Source: Candidatus Acidiferrales bacterium (GTDB lineage: Bacteria > Acidobacteriota > Terriglobia > Acidiferrales > UBA7541). Taken from it: a stretch of 64,000 nucleotides of DNA. Location: positions 1 through 64,000 of the forward strand of contig DASYYH010000023.1 of the NCBI GenBank assembly GCA_035934015.1. The letters run 5' to 3'. The notes below the pieces were generated by a model. The model was not told the origin of the DNA. It did not search any database and was given only the letters and a program-made list of their open reading frames with translations. Shown here piece after piece: positions 1 to 7,707 of this stretch (position 1 is the first letter of the stretch; the number at the start of each line of letters is the position of its first letter). The position numbers and the translations under genes are program-made.

Positions 1-477
1 GGGATTGTGCGCGATGTAGAGGCGGATCGCGTCGAGTTCATCGCCAGAGCGGATGATGTGTTCATAGTAGTTGCGTTGCCAGAGGGAGCCGGTGCGGTGG
101 AGAGCGCGATTGACTGCAGCGGTGGAGAGGGATTTGAAGGCGCGAAGGACCAGTCCGAGCGTCGGAGTAGGTTTCGTAGGGGCGCTGCTTGCTGCGCCCG
201 CGGCCGCAAGCGGCCGTAAGAACACGATACCGTGCGCATGGTTAGGCATCACAACGAATGCGTCGAGCTCGACGGTTGGAAACTGGAGAGGAAGCTCGCG
301 CCATACAGACCACACAGCATCGCCGGCGCGATTACATTTCATCTCGTAATCGATGACACGGCCAAAAATGCAAGCGCGATTTGGCACACAGAGGGTGAAG
401 AAGTAGCCGCCGGATTGGGAGTAGTCGTAGCGGTGGAGACGAATCGAGCGGCGGGAAGAAGCCGAATGGGCGGGCAC
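1..477 (-). CDS. REP-associated tyrosine transposase (RAYT), 3' end beyond window
   Basis: Reading the complement from 477 to the left edge gives an IS200-like Y1 transposase of the RAYT group, single-strand nucleases that act on REP hairpins. Visible in order are RRSIRLHRYDYSQSGGYFF near the N-terminus, MPNHAHGIVFL at about residues 77-87 with the His-x-His metal pair, and SLWQRNYYEHIIRS around residue 137 with the candidate nucleophilic Tyr. IRLYIAHNP then runs into the window edge. The frame is open at position 1, so the stop lies outside. GTG at 477 is the most likely start; no ATG precedes the conserved region in this frame. A REP-like hairpin (175-200) lies inside the gene and encodes an Ala/Ser/Pro-rich linker. 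The family is clear; whether the gene is active is unknown. Confidence 0.85.
   Translation of the reverse strand, partial: MPAHSASSRRSIRLHRYDYSQSGGYFFTLCVPNRACIFGRVIDYEMKCNRAGDAVWSVWRELPLQFPTVELDAFVVMPNHAHGIVFLRPLAAAGAASSAPTKPTPTLGLVLRAFKSLSTAAVNRALHRTGSLWQRNYYEHIIRSGDELDAIRLYIAHNP
175..200 (-). repeat. REP-like hairpin, copy 1 (inside RAYT gene)
   Basis: On the complement this reads gggcgcagcaagcagcgccc followed by ctacga. GGGCGC and GCGCCC pair around an AGCAAGCA loop. The same 26-base unit recurs at 552-577 and 2247-2272 in the opposite orientation. Here it is translated as a GAASSAPT-type linker between the HxH motif and the Tyr region of the transposase. Confidence 0.75.
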
Positions 478-531
478 GCGGCGATTATATATTAAGTGGT
501 TAGAGTGGCAGGCCGGTTATAAAAGTCAAAA

Positions 532-577
532 CGCGACGCGGGGCGTCGCGCGGGCGCAGCAAGCAGCGCCCCTACGA
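532..577 (+). repeat. Palindrome plus REP-like hairpin, copy 2
   Basis: Two adjacent hairpins lie between the transposase and the nuclease gene. At 532-550 CGCGACGC and GCGTCGCG pair around GGG. At 552-577 is the 26-base REP-like unit with the GGGCGC/GCGCCC stem and a ctacga tail. The pair sits just beyond the 3' end of the nuclease gene (stop at 595-597) and could also act as a transcription barrier, although no T-run follows. Confidence 0.7.
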
Positions 578-594
578 GAGCCGAACGTGCGATT

Positions 595-1011
595 CTAGAG
601 GTTGCCTTGGTTGGCACGAGCGACGAAGCCTTCGAGCGTTAGAATGTGAACGTCGCTTGCGTGTTTGAGGTGACTGTTGAGACCGCCGCTCGTGTAGAAG
701 TTGCGCAGCGTCCAGCCTTCGCCGCCGAGCACAAGATAAGCCTTTGAGTATGTTCCGGCGCGAACTGCTTCCGAAAGACAGATCACTTCGAACGGTACTT
801 TTTGTTCTGCGGTGCCGCCGACCTGCTGCCACTTAAGCGAGACCAGTGTTTTCGTGCCGGCCTTTTCAGCTACTGCATCGACCATGTGCCTACCCCCACC
901 GATCCGCGGCCCGATATGCACCTGCTCTTTGTATTCGTAGCCCCCGCGACGGAGTGCGGGAAGGATCATTGCTTCGAGTACGCCGCCGGTACGCGTGTCG
1001 CGCGGCGTCAT
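595..1011 (-). CDS. Small PD-(D/E)XK-like restriction endonuclease
   Basis: The predicted product is 138 residues. It is called a restriction nuclease from its sequence pattern and its place directly after a DNA methyltransferase. The core runs from GGVLEAMILPAL (E13, the usual helix acid) through HMVDAVAE (D45) to LVSLKWQ (K60). The canonical acid before X-K is Ser58 here; E69 in GTAEQK could substitute. The ATG at 1011 was chosen because the methyltransferase reading frame, if restored, stops at 1015-1013 (TAA-A-ATG). The frame is open further upstream to a TTG at 1182, so a longer N-terminus is possible. Target sequence unknown. Confidence 0.65.
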   Translation of the reverse strand: MTPRDTRTGGVLEAMILPALRRGGYEYKEQVHIGPRIGGGRHMVDAVAEKAGTKTLVSLKWQQVGGTAEQKVPFEVICLSEAVRAGTYSKAYLVLGGEGWTLRNFYTSGGLNSHLKHASDVHILTLEGFVARANQGNL

Positions 1012-1185
1012 TTTAGGATCCGCTGCCTGCGGAGGCTGTTTTAGAGCGCGGAGGATCGGAAGCTCTGCGTGACCGTCCGTCATCAACGCGCGAAGAGGGC
1101 GGATGCTCGCCGTGAGTATGCCCATCAGAAATCGGCGGCGAGAGGGGCTTGCTGGTTGCGAACTGGATTCTCTTAATCGCAATTT

Positions 1186-2025
1186 CTATCCATGAGCGTT
1201 CGCTTTCGATTCCGACAAACTTTTGCCCCCCCCCCGCAACGCGCATGCCAAAGCGGAGGTGCCGGAGCCGAGGAAAGGGTCGAGGACGAGGTCGCCTTCG
1301 CTGGAGGAGGCGAGAAGGATGCGCTCGATGAGAGCGAGAGGCTTTTGCGCGGGATGCTTGCCGAATTTTTTCTCCCAGGGCTCGGGAGGAGGAATGGTCC
1401 AGACGGATTTCATTTGTTTGCCGCCGGCGATTTGGCACATGAGTTTGTAATTGAATTTGTGGCGGGACTTTTTGTCGCGCGCAGCCCAGATGATGGTTTC
1501 GGTGGCGTGGGTGAAATAGCGGCAGGAGAGATTGGGCGGCGGATTGGGCTTGACCCAGGAGATGTCGTTGAGGAGTTTGAAGCCGAGTTGCTGCATGGCG
1601 AAGCCGACGGAATGAATGACGTGAGATGTGCCGGAGACCCAGATGGAGGCGTCGGGCTTGAGGACGCGCTGGCAGGCGGCGAGCCAGGCACGATTGAATT
1701 CGTGATTTTCTTCGGCGCCGCGGGAACGGTCCCAATCGCCTTTGTTGACGCTGACCATGCGTCCGGCGTGGCAGGTGATGCCGCCATTGGAGAGGAAGTA
1801 AGGCGGGTCGGCGAAGATGAGGTCGATGCACCCGGCGGGGAGGGCGGCGAGGATGTCGAGGCAGTCGCCATGGAAGATTTTGATGTGATGGCGCGAGTCG
1901 TGGAAGGCGGGAGGGGGAAGCTGCGGCAAAGACCCACCCTTCGCGACTTCTTCACCTTGGGCTGCTTGCCGCAGCCCGGACGCGAAGGATGGGGCACCCG
2001 GAAATGAAGTGGAGGCACGGGACAT
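1186..2025 (-). CDS. DpnA-like DNA adenine methyltransferase, C-terminus lost by frameshift
   Basis: This is a beta-class amino-methyltransferase, with the catalytic motif (FADPPYFLSNGG) before the SAM-binding motif (LDPFLGSGTSAL). The segments SVNKGDWDRS, NDISWVKPNPPPNLSC and RYFTHATETIIWA resemble M.DpnA-type GATC enzymes, but specificity cannot be read safely. After ALRGGG the frame ends with an unrelated tail at 1186. One base more (or two fewer) in the G10 run at 1226-1235 would continue as QKFVGIESERSWIEIAIKRI, the normal end of the fold, to a stop at 1013. As written the protein lacks the acidic residue after motif I and is probably inactive. ATG 2025 is preferred over TTG 2043. Confidence 0.8.
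   Translation of the reverse strand: MSRASTSFPGAPSFASGLRQAAQGEEVAKGGSLPQLPPPAFHDSRHHIKIFHGDCLDILAALPAGCIDLIFADPPYFLSNGGITCHAGRMVSVNKGDWDRSRGAEENHEFNRAWLAACQRVLKPDASIWVSGTSHVIHSVGFAMQQLGFKLLNDISWVKPNPPPNLSCRYFTHATETIIWAARDKKSRHKFNYKLMCQIAGGKQMKSVWTIPPPEPWEKKFGKHPAQKPLALIERILLASSSEGDLVLDPFLGSGTSALACALRGGGKSLSESKANAHG
1226..1235. other. Run of ten C (G10 on coding strand) at the frameshift point
   Basis: Ten consecutive C on the plus strand, read as G10 in the methyltransferase gene, lie exactly where the conserved protein leaves its frame. Eleven or eight G would join the upstream and downstream halves. The tract could be a phase-variation switch, a fixed mutation or a sequencing error. Confidence 0.9.
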
Positions 2026-2425
2026 TTTTTCTGGAGTGCTCAAGGATCCGGATCATTGATCAAAACGGATTGTTGATCAAGTGGTATCGAAAGGCAGTGG
2101 CGAGTGACTAGTGGCGAGTGGCTAGAAAAGGCGAAAGCGAAAAGCAGGTCGTTCGACTGCGCGAAAAACGCTCCGCCCGCCGCGGCAGGCAAGCTCAGGA
2201 TGACAAACAAAAAGCGCGACGCGTCGCCCGGCATGGGGGCAGGCGCGGGCGCAGCAAGCAGCGCCCCTACGAACGATAGAACCATGCCCCGTAACGGCCG
2301 AGCGATGAAGCTGTGTGTGGCGCGGCAAGGGGAAAAGCAGATTCCTCGGACGTTCCGGCGACATTTTGACATTGGCCGCTTGCCGCGGTCCAGCCGCCGG
2401 AACGGCTCGGAATGACAGATTAAAA
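2026..2425. other. Intergenic region with REP-like and palindromic repeats
   Basis: No credible gene is seen. The stretch carries the third REP-like unit (2247-2272) and a GC palindrome at about 2215-2230 (gcgacgcgtcgc). It also has two phrases ending in 'aggatgaca' or 'ggaatgaca' (2170-2205 and 2385-2416), which look like dispersed non-coding repeats. TTG-rich sequence at 2055-2080 may include the methyltransferase promoter, but no convincing -35/-10 pair was found. Confidence 0.6.
2247..2272 (+). repeat. REP-like hairpin, copy 3
   Basis: This is the same 26-base unit as at 552-577, in the same orientation: GGGCGC stem, AGCAAGCA loop, GCGCCC stem and ctacga tail. With copy 2 it brackets the restriction-modification pair as a direct repeat. 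Confidence 0.8.
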
Positions 2426-3979
2426 CTATTGCTGGGGCTGCTGGCCGAGGTTGCCGAAGGGCCAGATGCCGAAGAGCTTGAGAAAGACGTCGTCGTGCTT
2501 GTCGATGAGCATCTGCGCGGTTTTCTCCTGCGGCCAGGGCGAAGCGAGACGCTCGGGACGGTCGGCGATCCAGAAAGCGACAAGCGCTTGCACGGCGGCG
2601 TCGCGATCGAGGACGGCTTCGTCCACTTTGTCGAATGTGTCGACGGCGGAATGATGCGTGTAGCGATAGTCGGGCGAATCCTGATCGAGATTGATGCCGG
2701 GCAGGCCGGCGAGAATGAACGGGCCAGCGTCGGTGCCGAATTCCGTGTTGTCGTTGGCGGTGATGGTGCCGAAAGCATTGAGCGAGGCGGCGAAGGCTTG
2801 CGCGGCGGGCAGCATGTCGGTGCGGCCGCCCATGTTGAGAGCGACGACGGGGCCCTGGCCGTTATCGAGAATGACGGCGGCGACGTGATTTTGCATGTCG
2901 TCTTTGTGCGTTTTCGTGTAGGCGAGGGAGCCGAGCAGGCCTTCTTCTTCGCCGGTGAAAAGGACAAAGCGAATCGTGCGCAGCGGCTTGATGCCGGAGC
3001 GAACGATGGCTTCGGCGGCGCCGAGCGTGGTGGCGACGCCTACGCCGTCATCCGTCGAGCCTTCGGAAAGATCCCAGGAATCGAGATGGCCGCCGACGAC
3101 GATGACTTGCTCGGGATGCTCGGTGCCGGGAATTTCGCCAACGACGTTGGCGGTGTCCACCGGACCATCGGTGACTTTGTTTTGCACGTCGATGTGAATG
3201 CGGACGGCCTTGCCGTGGTCGAGGAGGCGTTCGATGATTTCTTGATCTTCGGCGGCAATGCTGACGACGGGAATGTCGTAAAAGACGTTGAAGCCGAGCG
3301 CGCCGGTGTGCGTGAGATGCATGCCCTGGGATTTTGCGCCGCCCTGGCCGCCGATGACGGCGACGGCGCCGACTTCGTGAGCTTTCTTGAGCATGTCGCC
3401 GAATTTGGCGAACGCGGCCATGCCGTTCGCGGGACGGACGCCCTTCTGCACAGCGATGAGAACTTTGCCGCGCCAGTTGCCGGAATTTTGCGCGATCTCG
3501 TCCTCGAGATCGTAGACGTTGACCGGCACGACATCGGCATCGACGCCGCCCGCGGGCGTGGAGCCGACCCAGCCCATCGAGTCAACCATGAGAGGATGCG
3601 GCGCGGGAGAAATCATTTTCGCGGAGGCGGAGACACGCGTCCAGCCGCGGAAAATCTGCCAGGGCTCGGCGTGAACATTTTGCAGGCCGATTTTTTTCAT
3701 GGTGTCGAGGCCCCATTGAATCGCGGCGTTGCACTGCGGCGAGCCGGTGACGCGCGCGCCGACGTCGTCGCTCAAATCTTCGAGCTCGGAGTAGGCGTGG
3801 ATGTTCATCATGGCTTCGCCGGCGATGGCGGAGAGCGCGGGAAGCGTGCCGCCGTCTGGATCGGGAGGCGCAGCGGAGTAGGCAGAGTTGGTGAGCGCGG
3901 CGAAACCAATGGCGACAGCAAAAATCGCAGCGAAAACAAAAACGAAAAGAGCGGAAGATTTCGAATTCTTTTTGAACAT
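2426..3979 (-). CDS. Secreted M28-family zinc metallopeptidase (carboxypeptidase Q-like)
   Basis: The predicted product is 517 residues. A hydrophobic N-terminal segment (about 10-30) ending near SAYSAA suggests a signal peptide, so it probably acts in the periplasm or outside. The catalytic domain has the M28 order: VVGGHLDSWD (H298, D300), GSTDDGVG (D310/D311), FTGEEEG (E344 catalytic, E345 ligand) and YTHHSAVDTFDKV (H442 or H443). A protease-associated-type insert lies around residues 140-270. Members are co-catalytic dizinc amino- or carboxypeptidases; the substrate is unknown. The gene stands alone and is divergent from the HtrA gene. Confidence 0.9.
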   Translation of the reverse strand: MFKKNSKSSALFVFVFAAIFAVAIGFAALTNSAYSAAPPDPDGGTLPALSAIAGEAMMNIHAYSELEDLSDDVGARVTGSPQCNAAIQWGLDTMKKIGLQNVHAEPWQIFRGWTRVSASAKMISPAPHPLMVDSMGWVGSTPAGGVDADVVPVNVYDLEDEIAQNSGNWRGKVLIAVQKGVRPANGMAAFAKFGDMLKKAHEVGAVAVIGGQGGAKSQGMHLTHTGALGFNVFYDIPVVSIAAEDQEIIERLLDHGKAVRIHIDVQNKVTDGPVDTANVVGEIPGTEHPEQVIVVGGHLDSWDLSEGSTDDGVGVATTLGAAEAIVRSGIKPLRTIRFVLFTGEEEGLLGSLAYTKTHKDDMQNHVAAVILDNGQGPVVALNMGGRTDMLPAAQAFAASLNAFGTITANDNTEFGTDAGPFILAGLPGINLDQDSPDYRYTHHSAVDTFDKVDEAVLDRDAAVQALVAFWIADRPERLASPWPQEKTAQMLIDKHDDVFLKLFGIWPFGNLGQQPQQ

Positions 3980-4448
3980 CTCTCTGCGCCTCCAGGGAAA
4001 AAAGCTCGCGAACGAGCGGCGAGTATTGTGTCAAATGGGAGAGCGCGAAGCAAGCCGAGGAAAAGCGGGCGCCGGGTCAGTTTACATTTTGATTTCTTGT
4101 GCACGGTCAAAAAATTCGAAGTGGCCTAACGCTGAAAAAGCGAGGGTAAACGAAAACAAGAGGATTGGCATCTATATGAAGTGGTGCGCAAGAAGGCGTA
4201 AGGTCTGGCGGCCGGCTGGGAAAGAAGGAGAAAGCCAGCGGGGCGGTCCTGTGCCCGATTTATACATCTCCGACGTACCCATGATTCAGGAATGCGATAA
4301 AATAGGCGCAGAGCCGGTCTGGCGGCCAAGTTTCGCCCGCCGGATGGGGACGGAACCGAACCTTCTTGCGGAGACTTTTTTCCTTGTAGAACGTCAATTA
4401 TAGAGCTGGGCCGTTGGCCCGCGAGAAATGATAAGGGAGGTACGGAAA
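3980..4448. other. Divergent intergenic region between M28 peptidase and HtrA genes
   Basis: This must hold the promoters of both divergent genes. It contains a short element with inverted ends at 4074-4126. The only other clear signal is the AAGGGAGGT ribosome-binding site just before 4449. The minus-strand open frame across 4126-4542 shows no recognisable protein. Confidence 0.5.
4074..4126. repeat. MITE-like short element with imperfect inverted ends (copy A)
   Basis: The left end GGGTCAGTTTACATTTTGA faces a right end that reads GGCCACTTCGAATTTTTTGA on the complement. The ends resemble those of the element at 17871-17965 and the single end at 6126. It is about 53 bp, non-coding and upstream of the M28 gene. 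Confidence 0.45.
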
Positions 4449-6035
4449 ATGAGCAGTGGCGTGGTTCAAGTGAAGCGAGGAGCGGCAGTAACGATTTTAA
4501 TCGCCGCGCTAATCGCGGGAGCGTTTTTGGGTACGTGGGCAATTCGCTGGGCGAGCCATGAAGTGCTGGGAGCGCCGAATGTGCCGGTGAAGATGGCGGG
4601 AAATCTGAATCCGGTGCTGCTGGGAGGATTCTCGAACGGATTTGCGTCCGTGGTGCGGCCAGCGCTGCCGGCGGTGGTGAATATTTCGACGACGCGAGTC
4701 ATCCGGACGCAACAGAATGCGCCGGGATTTTTCGGCGATCCGTTTTTCCAACAGTTCTTTGGAAGGCAGTTTGGGCCAAGCGTGCCGCAGACGGAGAAGG
4801 AGCATAGCCTGGGCTCGGGCGTGATCATCAATCCGGACGGCTACATCCTGACGAACAATCACGTGGTGGCGCACGGCAGCGACATCGAGGTTGTTTGGAA
4901 CAATAAAGAGTACAAAGGAAAAGTAGTCGGCACGGATCCGCAGACGGATATCGCGGTGGTGAAGATCGACGCGACGGGACTGCCGACGCTGACGTTTGGA
5001 GATTCCGCGAAGCTGCAAGTGGGCGATGTGGTGTTCGCCATCGGCGATCCCTTCGGAATCGGAGAAACGGCCACGATGGGAATTGTGAGCGCCATGGGGC
5101 GCAGCAACTTGAATATCGAAGGAAGCCAACAGCGGGGAGGCCGGCAATCGTATGAGGATTTCATTCAGACCGACGCGGCGATCAATCCGGGAAATTCGGG
5201 CGGAGCGCTGATTGATCTCCACGGGAATTTGATTGGCATCAATACGGCGATCCTTTCGAGCGGGGCGGGTCCGGATGGCGAAGGCGGAAATGAAGGAATC
5301 GGTTTTGCGATACCGATCAATCTGGCGCGCAACATCATGCAGCAGATTATCGAGCATGGAAAAGTGGAGCGCGGGCACATCGGGCTTGTGATTACGAACC
5401 TGACGCCGGACTTGGCCAAGGCATTCGGCTATACGGCGGGCGGGACGGGCGCTCTGGTCAACCAAGTGACGGCGGGCGGTCCGGCGGAAAGGGCTGGAAT
5501 TAAGCGCGGAGACATCATCCTGGCGCTGAACGGCGAGCCGATTACCGGCTTTGGCGACCTTACAGCGCAAATCGTGAATTCGGCTCCAGGAACGGTGATG
5601 CATTTGAAGGTCTTCCGCGACGGGAAGACGTTTGATGTTCCGGTGACGCTGGCATCCGGCGCGCCGGAACAGGCCGATAATTTAGTCGGCGGAGGCGGAG
5701 AATCGGCGCAGCCAGCCGAGCCTTCGGAAAATCCGGGCAAAGCGCTGGAAGGCGTGAAGGTCGAAGCGCTCGCTCCGGACATTGCGCAGCAATTGAATCT
5801 GCCCTTGTCCACCAAAGGAGTCGTGGTGGATTCGGTGGAGCAGTCGAGCGATGCAGCCGAAGGAGGATTGCAGCGCGGCGACGTGATTCTGGAAGTGAAT
5901 CACAAGCCAGTGACAACTGTTCAAGAATTCCGTTCGGCGCTGGCTGGAACGGACAATCAACCGGTGCTTCTGCTGGTGATACCGGCCGGACAACCGAATA
6001 CAACCGTGTACTTGCTCATCCAGTCCGGATCGTGA
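4449..6035 (+). CDS. htrA: HtrA/DegP-family periplasmic serine protease with two PDZ domains
   Basis: The 528-residue protein has an N-terminal membrane anchor (about 11-33). Its trypsin-like domain carries LTNNHVVAHG (H138), PQTDIAVVKI (D168) and INPGNSGGALID (S250), a complete catalytic triad. Two PDZ domains follow: one around 310-405 with GALVNQVTAGGPAERAGI, and one around 440-525 with GVVVDSVEQSSDAAEGG. Family members degrade or refold damaged envelope proteins. The start is ATG 4449, because AAGGGAGGT stands 7 bases before it; the earlier in-frame ATG 4428 overlaps that site. A GNRA-loop hairpin follows at 6061-6084. Confidence 0.95.
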   Translation: MSSGVVQVKRGAAVTILIAALIAGAFLGTWAIRWASHEVLGAPNVPVKMAGNLNPVLLGGFSNGFASVVRPALPAVVNISTTRVIRTQQNAPGFFGDPFFQQFFGRQFGPSVPQTEKEHSLGSGVIINPDGYILTNNHVVAHGSDIEVVWNNKEYKGKVVGTDPQTDIAVVKIDATGLPTLTFGDSAKLQVGDVVFAIGDPFGIGETATMGIVSAMGRSNLNIEGSQQRGGRQSYEDFIQTDAAINPGNSGGALIDLHGNLIGINTAILSSGAGPDGEGGNEGIGFAIPINLARNIMQQIIEHGKVERGHIGLVITNLTPDLAKAFGYTAGGTGALVNQVTAGGPAERAGIKRGDIILALNGEPITGFGDLTAQIVNSAPGTVMHLKVFRDGKTFDVPVTLASGAPEQADNLVGGGGESAQPAEPSENPGKALEGVKVEALAPDIAQQLNLPLSTKGVVVDSVEQSSDAAEGGLQRGDVILEVNHKPVTTVQEFRSALAGTDNQPVLLLVIPAGQPNTTVYLLIQSGS

Positions 6036-6060
6036 GGTTCTGAAATCCGGCAAAGATGCG

Positions 6061-6084
6061 GTGCGGGGACGAAAGTTCCCGCAC
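6061..6084 (+). terminator. Hairpin after htrA, GNRA tetraloop
   Basis: GTGCGGGGAC and GTTCCCGCAC form a 10-bp stem (one G-U pair) closed by GAAA, 25 bases after the htrA stop. A T-run is missing, so an RNA-stabilising hairpin is as likely as an intrinsic terminator. Confidence 0.5.
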
Positions 6085-6125
6085 CGGCTTCCGTTTCCAT
6101 CGAAACGGAAAATCGGGAGTAATGG

Positions 6126-6170
6126 GGCCAGTTTGAATTTTGACTTTTTGCATCACGATCCCCCAGGCTC
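6126..6170. repeat. MITE-like terminal sequence (copy B, one end recognised)
   Basis: GGCCAGTTTGAATTTTGAC is followed by catcacgatcccccaggctc. Both phrases recur in the element at 17871-17965 (GTCCGTTTGGATTTTGAC, tcacgatcc, cccccaggctc). No matching right end was found, so this is a solo end or a rearranged copy. Confidence 0.4.
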
Positions 6171-6611
6171 CCCTATCGCTTTGCGACGCGTGAAAAATGC
6201 ACGGCGACGGTAGAAAATTCTCCTCAGGCGGCTTGCCGAATCCACTGCCCAGCAGCAAACGCCATGCGCGAACTGAAAATCGCCCCGGACTCTGCGTCTT
6301 CAGGCGCTGAATGAAAAAGAGATACGATGGCGCAGCAAGATGAGAGAAAAGAAATAAAAATCCGATGAAATGTTGGATAGGATCGTGCATGGGAAATCAT
6401 CGGAAAAGACTGGGCAGAGCGCAACTGATCGTGCGATTCCGGGTTTGATCGAGCACGGTCGAAAAATCAGCAGAGGTCCAGCGAGATGCGGAAATACGCC
6501 AGGAATTGCTTCGGTTGCTGGATAGAGCAACCAGATTTCTCACTGGTACGATCGTACTATTCACCCAGCCACTAGGACTAGTACTACAATCGTCTCACGC
6601 GGATACGTGCG

Positions 6612-7676
6612 ATGCGTTTCAAAAGGGGAAGAATGCCGTCGTCGAACGATAACGGATTTTATGGAGATGCAACCGGGTTCACGCTGCTCTCGAGCGGGAA
6701 GCCGCGATGGCGTTCGTTTGGCGCTGGGTTTGGCATTGAATTTTTCGTACTGGCGTGCGCGCTTTGGCTGCCGCTGCTTTTCCCGAAGCAGATGGAGACG
6801 GCAACGCAATACATGGTGATGCACATTTCCGTTCCGCGGCTGGAACCGTGGAAGCCGCAGCCGAAAGTGCAACCAAGACGAATCATGCCGCGAAAGCCGG
6901 AGATCGAAAAGCCAGCCGTGGTTCCTCCCCCGCCGAAACCAAAAATGATCGAGCCAGTGTTCAAGGCGCCGGTGATCCTGCATAACGTGGTGAGGCACAA
7001 TCCGACGCAAGCGCCGAAAGTGAATGAGTTCGCGCGCGCGGTGCCGGATGTTCCGACGACGTCGCTGGGAAGCTCCGCGCTGCCGGATTTGAAGAAACCG
7101 AGAGCACCGGTGCAGACGGGAGGATTCGGCGATCCCGATGGATTGAAAGCGACGGACAAAGTGACGCACCCGGTGAACATCAGCCAGGCCGGCGGATTTG
7201 ACATGCCGGACGGGCCCGGAAAGGGAAATGGACGAGGCGGAGCGAAGGGCGTGCAGGGAGTGGTGGAGAGCGCGGGCTTCGGCAACGATTCGGCGATTGC
7301 GGGCGGAAGGCGGCACGGAGGCGTTGTTCAAGAGGGAGGATTTGCGGACGACAGCGTTACGACGAGCGGACCGCACGTGCGCAAGGCAGCCAACACTGTA
7401 GCCAATGAAACACCTGTGGTGGTGCTCTACAAGCCCGATCCGCAGTACACTGCAGAGGGGAAGCAGGACAAGATTCAAGGCGATGTGGTGCTCGAAGTGA
7501 TCTTTCGCGCTACGGGACAGGTGGACATCGTGCGCGTGGTGCAGGGCCTGGGACACGGACTGGATCAGAACGCGGAAGCAGCGGCGCGGCAAATCAAATT
7601 CAAGCCGGCGGAGCAGGATGGACGGCCGGTGGACTTTCCGGCAAACGTGCGAATTCAGTTTGAACTCGCCTATTGA
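6612..7676 (+). CDS. TonB-like energy-transducer protein
   Basis: The 354-residue protein has a cytoplasmic N-terminus and one membrane helix (about 37-58, FFVLACALWLPLLFP). A Pro/Lys-rich periplasmic stretch (80-125, with PPPPKPK) and Gly-rich linkers follow. The TonB C-terminal domain is at about 262-354 (YKPDPQYTAEGKQDKIQG, then GHGLDQNAEAAARQIKFKPA). TonB proteins pass proton-motive-force energy to outer-membrane receptors. ExbB/ExbD are not adjacent. An internal Gly-rich module recurs three times (QTGGFGDPDG, QAGGFDMPDG, QEGGFADDS). The next gene starts 31 bases downstream and may be co-transcribed. Confidence 0.85.
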   Translation: MRFKRGRMPSSNDNGFYGDATGFTLLSSGKPRWRSFGAGFGIEFFVLACALWLPLLFPKQMETATQYMVMHISVPRLEPWKPQPKVQPRRIMPRKPEIEKPAVVPPPPKPKMIEPVFKAPVILHNVVRHNPTQAPKVNEFARAVPDVPTTSLGSSALPDLKKPRAPVQTGGFGDPDGLKATDKVTHPVNISQAGGFDMPDGPGKGNGRGGAKGVQGVVESAGFGNDSAIAGGRRHGGVVQEGGFADDSVTTSGPHVRKAANTVANETPVVVLYKPDPQYTAEGKQDKIQGDVVLEVIFRATGQVDIVRVVQGLGHGLDQNAEAAARQIKFKPAEQDGRPVDFPANVRIQFELAY

Positions 7677-7707
7677 AATTGGATTGAGGAATTAAGGGGG
7701 AGAAGTC

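Larger units (their letters stand above)
6036..6611. other. Intergenic region between HtrA and TonB-like genes
   Basis: It contains a strong hairpin at 6061-6084 and a MITE-like end at 6126-6170. A self-complementary gtacgatcgtac lies at 6547-6558. Minus-strand open frames across 6016-6530 show no family features and are not called. Confidence 0.5.

Noticed and set aside
1192-2007. 271-codon plus-strand open frame opposite the methyltransferase
   Set aside because: Antisense to the DPPY and FLGSGT motifs; composition is Gly/Asp/Glu-rich and no domain is visible.
2315-4129. 604-codon plus-strand open frame opposite the M28 peptidase gene
   Set aside because: The minus strand carries a full set of M28 zinc-ligand motifs. 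The plus frame is an Asp/Gly/Ala-rich shadow typical of GC-rich DNA.
6016-6530. Minus-strand open frames after htrA
   Set aside because: No ribosome-binding site, no family features, and overlap with the hairpin and MITE-like end.
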